Below are positions 1 through 6,304 of a stretch of 9,489 bases of DNA, one piece after another. Under the pieces are notes generated by a model. That model saw nothing but the letters and a program-made list of their open reading frames with translations. It had not been told where the DNA came from and did not search any database. The DNA lies in assembly GCA_002391105.1 (NCBI GenBank), contig DGRT01000137.1:1-9489 (forward strand). The letters are read 5' to 3'. Made by a program: the position numbers and the translations under genes. The DNA comes from Lachnospiraceae bacterium UBA4381. GTDB taxonomy: Bacteria > Bacillota > Clostridia > Lachnospirales > Lachnospiraceae. Within the stretch, counting starts at the first letter, position 1, and each line of letters starts with the position of its first letter.

Positions 1-1
1 C

Positions 2-3000
2 TACAACGGAAATGGAGCTACCGGCGCAGTTGGCGGGGCTTCAATGGGTAATTCATGGCATATATATGGCGGAAATAAAGAATATGAAGGTGCTACATAC
101 AACAATGTAGCTACAACTCTTTCCTTGAATAATTATTATCGTGTGGGCTATATATTTGCAGGCTGGGCTACAACTCCCGGAGGATCCGTTGTGTTTGGCG
201 ACGGAGCTGAAGTATCGTCTGTTGAAAATGCTTTTAAATCCATAATAGAATCCGGTGACGGAAAGACCATTACTCTTTATGCCGTATGGACTTCAGCAAA
301 TACAACTCTTCACATTGATGCCAATGGCGGAACCTATAACGGAAGTCCTACCTACGATTCAACTAAAGGTTATGTTGATAACAGGGCGGGATCCTCTGTC
401 ATTAATAATAACGGAACCCTCGTTAACGGTTCTCTTCTTTCCGGTCCTCAGGGATATCTCGTAACTTATGAAGCAAACGGTGGAACAAGTACTGAATCCT
501 CCGCTTATACCGGAACAGTTTTTGACGGCTGGGAGAAGGATTTTTCTTCGACATCAAGTTTTAAGGATAACAACAATGGAACGTGGACTTTTGGACACAC
601 AAATCTTGGACATATAGATACTATTAAGGCTGTTTGGAGAACCGGTTCGGTCGTTCTTCCTGACTGTACAAAGAATAATGCGGTATTTACCGGTTGGTAT
701 AATGGGTCTGAATATGTTGGAAAAGCAGGAGATCTTTATGCTCCTTCAGACAATGTTACCCTTACAGCACATTGGTCAACAATGAGCCTTAATGTAACTG
801 AAAACTATATTCAGAACCTTACGGGAACCACGCCTTATAATGGATATCTCGGCGCAGCAAATCTTACAACTGTGTGGGATGTTTCAAGTCTTTCAACAGG
901 AACTTACAATTACAGGTATTTGCTCTCTACAAACGGTTCAAGTTATAGTGTAGTCGGTACGAATAATTCAAATATCATAACCAATCAGTCCGGAACAAAC
1001 ACTTTTAATACATCTACCGCTACACAAACAAAGACTATAACCTATGGTGGTATATATACGATCACTGCTTCGGGTGCTCAGGGTGGAAACTTTGGTTCTA
1101 ATACAGGTGGTAGAGGCGCCACTGTGTCTGCAAATTTCATGCTCAACCCCGGCGATGTAATTTCGTTCCGTGTTGGTGGTCAGGGGCGTGCAGGCGGAAA
1201 TTCTACAGGTGGTGCAACTACTGACAGCACTAAAGGAGCAAACGGCGGTGATGCAACCTATGTATACCTTACAAGAAACGGTGTACAGAGCCTTATCATG
1301 GTTGCAGGTGGCGGCGGAGGTGCATCTGTAGGGGCTACAGGCGGAAATGCCGGAGGGTATGTATCTGGCTCTGCTGGTGCAGGAGCAAATGGTGTTGCTG
1401 GTGGTGGCGGCGGAATACAGGATGGAACCTGGGGTAATAACGGTGTATTCACTGAGGTGACAAAAGTACAGACAGTTACCGTTGTAAGAGCAACAAGAGA
1501 TTGGGGAAACTATAACGGCGGACATCCGTATTACTACTCATACTATTCATTCATTCCTAATTTCACATTTACCTGTCCTGCAAATGGCAGAACCTACTAC
1601 AAGGGTACAACATATTATCGTGAATCTCGTGCGAGATTTGCTTACGATGAGATGTATGTTTACGAATGTAATAGCGGCTACGGCAGAGGAACTATGTTGT
1701 ATGGTTCCAGCAATTACAGTACCAATGAATATAATGAAACAAACACTTCCGGTGATATTGAGGCATATATAGGAAAAAACTCTGTTATAAGCGGAAATGC
1801 TAACGGTAATCTGAGCTTTAATTTTAATGTTACCACTACATCGGTTTCAACTTCCTATGGTGGTGGTTCATGGATATGTCCGGATTCAGTATGTGCCCAT
1901 ACTACAGCTACTTACTCAACGGGTAATAGTGGCAAGACCGGTAATGGAACAGCATCAATCACTACTCCCGGTACTATCTATAATACTGTTCCTCCTGCAG
2001 AGGTTCTTGTAAATGCGCAGGATACCGCTGCTCCTGACAATTTAACGGATGGAGACCTTACAGCTCTTACGAGAACTGAAAATGTGGAAAATAATACCCT
2101 TGCTCTTACCTGGAATATTACTGAAGATAATGGAACTCAGTATTGGTTTAAGGCAGGTGCTTACGCTGTAGGACTGAATGGAGTAAGCAGTTCTCCGTCG
2201 GTGATGACTGAAGCGAATACAGTCACATTAACAACAGGCGTGACGGAATACAGATATTTGATCAATAGTAATCCTACGGCAGCTTACAGTTCATCCTGGA
2301 CAAGTGTGAAAACACGCTGGTCTACTAATTCACCCGCCACAAACGATTATTCCGGACGGACAAAAGATTCGAAATACACAGTTTGGTATAACACATATGG
2401 ACACGAAAGTGATTCATCAGTGACCATATCAAATATTCCTCTTTTGACCGGTGGTGAGAGATATATTCATATCGTGGCTATAGATCGTGCTGGAAATGTA
2501 AGCGCTGTAAGTAATTTCCAGATTGAGACTGTCGTTCCTGATCCTGTATTTGGTTCACCTCACCCCGTCAGGACGAATCAGCTTACAGTAACAGATGAGC
2601 CCGGAGATAATGTCTATTTCAATGATGGAATTTATTATATAAAGAATGACGGCTCGCCTTTTACTGTCAATTATTCAGCCTATATAGACGGTGCTGCAAG
2701 AGAAAACTATCAGGTTGAAGACGCTTATCTTAACTCCGAGACCGGAAGACATTTTATTGCTGTACCCCTGACAGCTCTTCTTGAGAGTGTGGATACAAAT
2801 TATTCTTCACTTACAACTCTTGGAAGCCCTTCTGTTATAACCAGGGATGCTAATAATGTTGTAAGAACGGAATATGGCAGAGTGCTCTCTTTTAACGCTC
2901 TTACAACATTGACTGAAAAAGGGGTTGAAAATGAGATATTTGTATATCCCCAGGCTTCAGCCTACAGAGAAAAGGAATGGGCACTGTACTTCGAAAAGGA

Positions 3001-5188
3001 TCAGGCAGAGAGGCTCGTTAATTCAAACGATGCACTCGACAGGGCAAACGGCATAACTCTCAAGGGCGATATAACGTCACCCGCAATAGTCGGATGGACC
3101 CCTGATGAAAATGGAGATATTGTTGTAAATATCAATGATAATCTCATTAATAGTGTTACGTTCACTTTTACAGATACGGGCTCAGGTATCGCAAAAATAA
3201 CAGTCCATATAATAGGTTCAGATGACATAGTTACCAATTACACAACTTATACAACCTCAGCCAGCGTTACACTTCCTGTGCCGGATGACGGTGTTCACGT
3301 TTTTGAGATAGTTGTTACCGATAATGTAGGAAATGAAAATGTATATATTTCCGAAGGAAGCTATAAGAACAATGTATGTGCTCCTGACCCTTCATGGGGC
3401 TCACCTGCTCCTTACAGAATAACGGTAGTAAAAGATACGACCGGTCCCAGGATTTGGGCTAACAATGTAGACAGAAGTGGTCCTTCTCAGGCAAATGTCG
3501 ATGACCTTAATAATAACAGGATTGTAGATGAAGGTGAGGTTTATGTAGATAATAATGGAAATGGCCATCTTGATCCCGGTGAAGAATCGGCTAATCTGTA
3601 CGAAATGGTAAAGGGCCCTACCCCTGAGGAAAATCCTTTAATAGATGAGATTCCTGCAAACAAAGAATATGATCACATGATAGCTCAGCCTGGCGGAACA
3701 CCCACAAATGGTGAACTTGATACTACATATTGTGATGAAGTAAATCTTGTAGCAATAGCTCCTGACGGAACCAGAAAATATGAATGGACATACGGATGGG
3801 TCGGTGGAGTTGATAAATATGTAACTCTTGATCTTTGGGCGAGAGATAGTGAATCAGGATTAAAAGATCTTGAAATATATGCGGCCCAGTCTGACTTCTC
3901 GTATAGTGCATCGGATATTCTTACTGAAGTACCCAAAGACGGAGCATCAGTAAGGCTTGTGGATGGAGTACCTGTTCTGCCTGCAGCTGTTGAGACGTTT
4001 GTAAGCTCCGATTACTGCCAGAACAAGGTATTATATGTAGCCCGTGAAGGAATCACTTATTACGTGATCAGAGCAGTTGACGAATTTGATAATGAAACTT
4101 ACGTAAATCTTACCGTAAAGCTTGACCGTACTGCTCCTTTAGTTGAAGATTCTCTTACCGGACTCAAAACCACACTTACTGAAAGAGCGCTTGCCGTTAC
4201 TGAAAGCCTTGAGGCACTCGATAAAGGTGATTTCGAGGATATGACAGGAGTTACTCCCGAAGAGCATGAAACCCTTGAGGATACATTTGAAGCAGCTCAT
4301 ATTAATTACTGGGTTTATATAAGCGCAAGTGATATTGTTGATGGCATAAATACCTCGGGCATCAATAGGTTCTATCTCAAAGTTACCAATAGGGATAACG
4401 GCCTCACCAAGATATTCGACACAAGTAACAGCTATTATGGAAGTGGATCATTCCACAACGGAGATATGACAGCAGGTCTCAGAATAAATCTTCTCAGTGA
4501 TTCTGACCGCGCTCTGTTTTCCGGAGATTTCGATCTGAACGTAGTTGTTATGGATAATGCTTATAATAGAACTTCGGCCGTTAGTAGCTTGAGAGCATTT
4601 ACGTTGAAGGCATATCTGAACTCTAAGTTTTTCCCGTCACATGACGAGACGTCAACTTATTTCAGGGGTGAAGATGTAAAACTTATAATCAAAACATCAG
4701 GTTTTGCCGATGCTATAAGAATCGAATTGCCCAGAGAACTTTATCTTGACCCTGAAACCGGTGAGATAAGTGAGACATATATAAGGGCTTTCTACTCCGG
4801 AAATGGAATACATGTGCTTGACTCAAATGGAAACGTTGTTCAGCTTGAACCGAATGAGAGAAACATCGTCAACATTACCGGAGATATCGTTCAGATAGAT
4901 ATCGATTATAGTTCTATAACGGATGCCGAAAAGCGTGAAGTGGGCGAGTATGAATGTGAAATAGAGCTTCTTATGCCGTACTTTGTGACAGTGCCGGATC
5001 CTTCGGATTACGAAATAAAGGTAACGGCTTATAAAAATGCTTCAGGGCTTACGGATAATGATGTTATCGATATCAATCCTGATGGAAATCCTAACAGTGA
5101 TGTTGTTAAACTTGAAAGGATACTGCCTTTTACCCTGAACGGTTCTATTCTGGAAGATTATAGGTCGATAGAAGTCAGCATGAATTAA
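2..5188 (+). CDS. Very large secreted multidomain surface protein (InlB-like repeats, glycine-rich domain, Ig-like modules), 5' truncated by window
   Basis: The frame is open to the left edge: 14 codons (reading YNGNGATGAVGGAS) precede the first ATG at 44 without a stop or a plausible ribosome site, so the true start and signal peptide lie outside. About 1728 codons are visible. Modules in order: InlB/Listeria-Bacteroides-type beta repeats (about 107-778; 'ANGGT', 'FAGW', 'LYAVW', 'FTGWY' signatures), a glycine-rich domain (about 1028-1970), a first Ig/Fn3-like module ending 'VAIDRAGNVS' (about 2024-2540), a second ending 'VVTDNVGNEN' (about 3073-3340), two EF-loop-like motifs (3503-3583), a third ending 'IRAVDEFDNETYVNL' (about 3790-4130), a fourth ending 'VVMDNAYNRTSAV' (about 4300-4600), and an unrecognised beta-rich, acidic C-terminus. 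These families are typical of extracellular adhesin-like proteins, so cell-surface binding is inferred and no ligand can be named. No LPXTG motif, terminal hydrophobic helix or SLH domain is seen at the C-terminus. A terminator follows the stop. Confidence 0.9.
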   Translation, partial: YNGNGATGAVGGASMGNSWHIYGGNKEYEGATYNNVATTLSLNNYYRVGYIFAGWATTPGGSVVFGDGAEVSSVENAFKSIIESGDGKTITLYAVWTSANTTLHIDANGGTYNGSPTYDSTKGYVDNRAGSSVINNNGTLVNGSLLSGPQGYLVTYEANGGTSTESSAYTGTVFDGWEKDFSSTSSFKDNNNGTWTFGHTNLGHIDTIKAVWRTGSVVLPDCTKNNAVFTGWYNGSEYVGKAGDLYAPSDNVTLTAHWSTMSLNVTENYIQNLTGTTPYNGYLGAANLTTVWDVSSLSTGTYNYRYLLSTNGSSYSVVGTNNSNIITNQSGTNTFNTSTATQTKTITYGGIYTITASGAQGGNFGSNTGGRGATVSANFMLNPGDVISFRVGGQGRAGGNSTGGATTDSTKGANGGDATYVYLTRNGVQSLIMVAGGGGGASVGATGGNAGGYVSGSAGAGANGVAGGGGGIQDGTWGNNGVFTEVTKVQTVTVVRATRDWGNYNGGHPYYYSYYSFIPNFTFTCPANGRTYYKGTTYYRESRARFAYDEMYVYECNSGYGRGTMLYGSSNYSTNEYNETNTSGDIEAYIGKNSVISGNANGNLSFNFNVTTTSVSTSYGGGSWICPDSVCAHTTATYSTGNSGKTGNGTASITTPGTIYNTVPPAEVLVNAQDTAAPDNLTDGDLTALTRTENVENNTLALTWNITEDNGTQYWFKAGAYAVGLNGVSSSPSVMTEANTVTLTTGVTEYRYLINSNPTAAYSSSWTSVKTRWSTNSPATNDYSGRTKDSKYTVWYNTYGHESDSSVTISNIPLLTGGERYIHIVAIDRAGNVSAVSNFQIETVVPDPVFGSPHPVRTNQLTVTDEPGDNVYFNDGIYYIKNDGSPFTVNYSAYIDGAARENYQVEDAYLNSETGRHFIAVPLTALLESVDTNYSSLTTLGSPSVITRDANNVVRTEYGRVLSFNALTTLTEKGVENEIFVYPQASAYREKEWALYFEKDQAERLVNSNDALDRANGITLKGDITSPAIVGWTPDENGDIVVNINDNLINSVTFTFTDTGSGIAKITVHIIGSDDIVTNYTTYTTSASVTLPVPDDGVHVFEIVVTDNVGNENVYISEGSYKNNVCAPDPSWGSPAPYRITVVKDTTGPRIWANNVDRSGPSQANVDDLNNNRIVDEGEVYVDNNGNGHLDPGEESANLYEMVKGPTPEENPLIDEIPANKEYDHMIAQPGGTPTNGELDTTYCDEVNLVAIAPDGTRKYEWTYGWVGGVDKYVTLDLWARDSESGLKDLEIYAAQSDFSYSASDILTEVPKDGASVRLVDGVPVLPAAVETFVSSDYCQNKVLYVAREGITYYVIRAVDEFDNETYVNLTVKLDRTAPLVEDSLTGLKTTLTERALAVTESLEALDKGDFEDMTGVTPEEHETLEDTFEAAHINYWVYISASDIVDGINTSGINRFYLKVTNRDNGLTKIFDTSNSYYGSGSFHNGDMTAGLRINLLSDSDRALFSGDFDLNVVVMDNAYNRTSAVSSLRAFTLKAYLNSKFFPSHDETSTYFRGEDVKLIIKTSGFADAIRIELPRELYLDPETGEISETYIRAFYSGNGIHVLDSNGNVVQLEPNERNIVNITGDIVQIDIDYSSITDAEKREVGEYECEIELLMPYFVTVPDPSDYEIKVTAYKNASGLTDNDVIDINPDGNPNSDVVKLERILPFTLNGSILEDYRSIEVSMN
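107..778 (+). other. InlB B-repeat-like region of the large surface protein
   Basis: Three consecutive units share the layout of the Listeria-Bacteroides (InlB B-repeat) fold: an opening strand with 'ANGGT', a middle 'F.GW', and a closing 'VW' or 'HW'. Unit 1 has GYIFAGWATT then LYAVWTS. Unit 2 has IDANGGTYN and YEANGGTST, then VFDGWEKD and IKAVWRTG. Unit 3 has AVFTGWYNG then LTAHWS. The middle unit is longer and degenerate, with an apparently doubled opening strand. In known proteins these small beta modules act as stalks or binding modules at the cell surface. The identification is by eye from the signatures. Confidence 0.75.
1028..1970 (+). other. Glycine-rich (ALK/LTK-type GRD-like) domain with an internal aromatic/Cys insert
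   Basis: The segment opens with an 'ITYGGIYTITASGAQGG' strand, followed by 'GDVISFRVGGQG', 'GGDATYVYL' and 'LIMVAGGGGGAS', then glycine-rich runs to about 1435. This order is characteristic of the glycine-rich domain family found in bacterial surface proteins and in ALK/LTK receptors. The usual closing strand ('GNGTASIT') appears only at about 1940-1970. Between them, roughly 160 residues are Tyr-rich rather than Gly-rich and hold four cysteines (codons at 1574, 1667, 1877 and 1892). That stretch is read here as an insertion in the domain; an independent domain following a shorter GRD is the alternative. Confidence 0.65.
3503..3583 (+). other. Paired calcium-binding loops (EF-loop/dockerin-like) in the large surface protein
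   Basis: Two 12-residue loops, DLNNNRIVDEGE (3503-3538) and DNNGNGHLDPGE (3548-3583), have acidic or amide side chains at loop positions 1, 3, 5, 9 and 12, the calcium-coordinating pattern of EF-hand and dockerin loops. The second also has the canonical Gly at position 6 and a hydrophobic residue at 8. Only three residues (VYV) separate them, too few for the intervening helices of a true EF-hand pair, so this is more like the compact D-x-N/D-x-N/D-G repeats of extracellular stalks. Calcium-dependent stiffening between Ig-like modules is inferred. Confidence 0.65.
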
Positions 5189-5193
5189 TAATA

Positions 5194-5226
5194 GGAAGAC
5201 CGGGTTTATACCCGGTCTTTCTTTAT
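5194..5226 (+). terminator. Rho-independent terminator of the large surface protein gene
   Basis: A perfect 10-bp stem, AAGACCGGGT (5196-5205) with ACCCGGTCTT (5210-5219), closes a 4-nt TTAT loop and runs into TCTTTAT. It starts seven bases after the TAA stop of the preceding gene. Confidence 0.9.
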
Positions 5227-5236
5227 GTAGGAAACT

Positions 5237-5264
5237 TTTACATATTCCATATAAATGTTATAAT
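5237..5264 (+). promoter_or_regulatory. Sigma-A-type promoter with extended -10 for the YPDV-repeat protein
   Basis: TTTACA (5237-5242, five of six matches to TTGACA), a 16-bp spacer, then a perfect TATAAT (5259-5264) preceded by TG one base upstream (5256-5257), an extended -10. Transcription would start near 5271. This rules out an in-frame ATG at 5263-5266 as a start and leaves an untranslated leader of about 77 nt. It lies just after the upstream terminator, so the downstream gene is its own unit. Confidence 0.75.
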
Positions 5265-5331
5265 TGCTATACATGAATGAAAATAACATATTAATTATCA
5301 GAAAACAAAAGGAGAAATTCCTTAGATTTAT

Positions 5332-5343
5332 AAGAAAGGATAA
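5332..5343 (+). promoter_or_regulatory. Ribosome-binding leader of the YPDV-repeat protein
   Basis: AAGAAAGGATAA sits four bases before the ATG at 5348. Its AAAGGA core is the Shine-Dalgarno element and it decides the start, because the codons upstream of 5348 encode no signal peptide. The same 12 bases occur at the same distance before the next gene. Confidence 0.7.
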
Positions 5344-5347
5344 GAAT

Positions 5348-6190
5348 ATGAAAACAAATATATTCAAGGCTATCGTATCTTTGTGTATAGCCGGATTCAT
5401 TTCACTGGCGGTTGGCATAACTTCCCAGGCCGCACCCGTAACCATGGCAGACGGCAATCTGTTCGACGCACAGTATTATGCTACGGCATATCCTGATGTG
5501 GTCGCAGTGTTCGGAACCGACGCCAACATGCTCTACTTGCACTATGTTCTTGCCGGTAAGGCAGAAGGCAGGCTCCCCTACGCTGCCGGAACAGCAACTA
5601 CTGCTCAGACGGCTCCCGGGATGATCACACTCCCTGACGGAACACTGTTTGATCCTGCTTTTTATGCCACAAAGTATCCCGATGTGGCTGCTGTCTTCGG
5701 AGCAGATCCTAACATGCTTGCAACCCACTATATGCTTTGCGGAAAAGCAGAGGGAAGGCTTCCCTATGGTGGAACAACTCCCGTAGCACAGACACCCGTA
5801 CCGACCACATCAGTACCGGGAACATATAATGGAATGGTGATCACGGATGCAAACTGGTATACAGTTCCTCTGGATACATTGATCGATATGGGTAATTACC
5901 TGTATTTTATATATGATACAAGAGTACATCCGGACTTTACTGGGCCTGAATACATTTTCTTATCGGAAGCTGAAGGTGTTCTTCTGACTCGTTATCCCCA
6001 GCTTAACACCCCGATACGGTATGGAAGTGGATATGTAGCAAATAATGCGGTGCTTGCTTGGCCGAACTTAGATGTATATCGTTACTCACCAAGTACAGAT
6101 AGGAATTTGAAATTCTGTCTGTATTATGGATCTGATCATTCAAATATTCCCGGAATTACCTTCCCGGATTTTGTACAGTTCCATCATTAA
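5348..6190 (+). CDS. Secreted protein with two YPDV-type repeats and an unrecognised C-terminal domain
   Basis: The protein is 280 aa from the ATG at 5348, chosen because it follows a ribosome site and opens a clean signal peptide: MKTNIFK, a hydrophobic core to about residue 24, and probable cleavage after SQA (residue 28). Two 44-residue repeats follow (residues 35-78 and 97-140; 32 of 44 positions identical) with the pattern DG.LFD...YAT.YPDV.AVFG.D.NML..HY...GKAEGRLPY. This repeat type is widespread in exported proteins of Clostridia and some other bacteria; its function is not established. A Thr/Pro linker (about 141-161) leads to about 115 residues rich in Tyr and Pro (FIYDTRVHPDF, EYIFLSEAEG), which I do not recognise. 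There is no membrane anchor, so the protein is probably released or wall-associated. It is monocistronic, with its own promoter and terminator. Export is well supported; the molecular role is unknown. Confidence 0.88.
   Translation: MKTNIFKAIVSLCIAGFISLAVGITSQAAPVTMADGNLFDAQYYATAYPDVVAVFGTDANMLYLHYVLAGKAEGRLPYAAGTATTAQTAPGMITLPDGTLFDPAFYATKYPDVAAVFGADPNMLATHYMLCGKAEGRLPYGGTTPVAQTPVPTTSVPGTYNGMVITDANWYTVPLDTLIDMGNYLYFIYDTRVHPDFTGPEYIFLSEAEGVLLTRYPQLNTPIRYGSGYVANNAVLAWPNLDVYRYSPSTDRNLKFCLYYGSDHSNIPGITFPDFVQFHH
5450..5581 (+). repeat. YPDV-type protein repeat, copy 1
   Basis: It encodes 44 residues from DGNLFDAQYY to GKAEGRLPY. It matches copy 2 at 32 of 44 residues, but the DNA has diverged, so the duplication is not recent. 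Confidence 0.85.
5636..5767 (+). repeat. YPDV-type protein repeat, copy 2
   Basis: It encodes 44 residues from DGTLFDPAFY to GKAEGRLPY, separated from copy 1 by an 18-residue Ala/Thr-rich linker. It differs from copy 1 by a single Cys (MLCGK against VLAGK) among other substitutions. Confidence 0.85.
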
Positions 6191-6206
6191 CGGAATATTT
6201 ATCATT

Positions 6207-6237
6207 AAAAGCCTCGGAGATCCGGGGCTTTTTTTTA
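6207..6237 (+). terminator. Rho-independent terminator of the YPDV-repeat protein gene
   Basis: An 11-bp stem, AAAAGCCTCGG (6207-6217) with CCGGGGCTTTT (6222-6232) and one T-G pair, has an AGAT loop and a run of eight T (6229-6236). It lies 16 bases after the stop codon. Confidence 0.93.
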
Positions 6238-6277
6238 TTGGTTTTATTTACCTGCAAAACATATTTATATAGAAGTG

Positions 6278-6289
6278 TGTTTACAAACA
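6278..6289 (+). promoter_or_regulatory. Short inverted repeat in the leader of the Cys-rich gene (possible operator)
   Basis: TGTTT-AC-AAACA is a perfect 5+5 inverted repeat with a 2-bp centre. It lies between an AT-rich promoter-like stretch (TATATA at 6266-6271, without a convincing -35) and the ribosome site. It is short enough to occur by chance, and no known operator is recognised. Confidence 0.25.
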
Positions 6290-6300
6290 AGAAAGGATAA
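6289..6300 (+). promoter_or_regulatory. Ribosome-binding leader of the Cys-rich gene
   Basis: AAGAAAGGATAA lies four bases before the ATG at 6305, identical in sequence and spacing to the leader of the preceding gene. It supports the start at 6305 over an in-frame ATG at 6275, which has no ribosome site and would put a polar stretch before the hydrophobic N-terminus. Confidence 0.7.
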
Positions 6301-6304
6301 TATT

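Noticed and set aside
968..1525. Minus-strand open frame rich in Cys and Ser opposite the glycine-rich domain (and a Pro-rich one at 1258-1452)
   Set aside because: Both are mirror images of Gly, Thr and Ala codons of the real plus-strand gene; no ribosome site or sensible protein composition.
5309..5323. AAGGAGAAATTCCTT hairpin in the leader of the YPDV-repeat gene
   Set aside because: A 5-bp stem is too weak to call a regulatory structure, and the GGAG in it is not followed by a start codon.
5264..5347. Longer N-terminus for the YPDV-repeat protein starting at an upstream in-frame ATG
   Set aside because: That ATG overlaps the -10 box, so it would not be transcribed, and the extra residues precede an otherwise perfect signal peptide.
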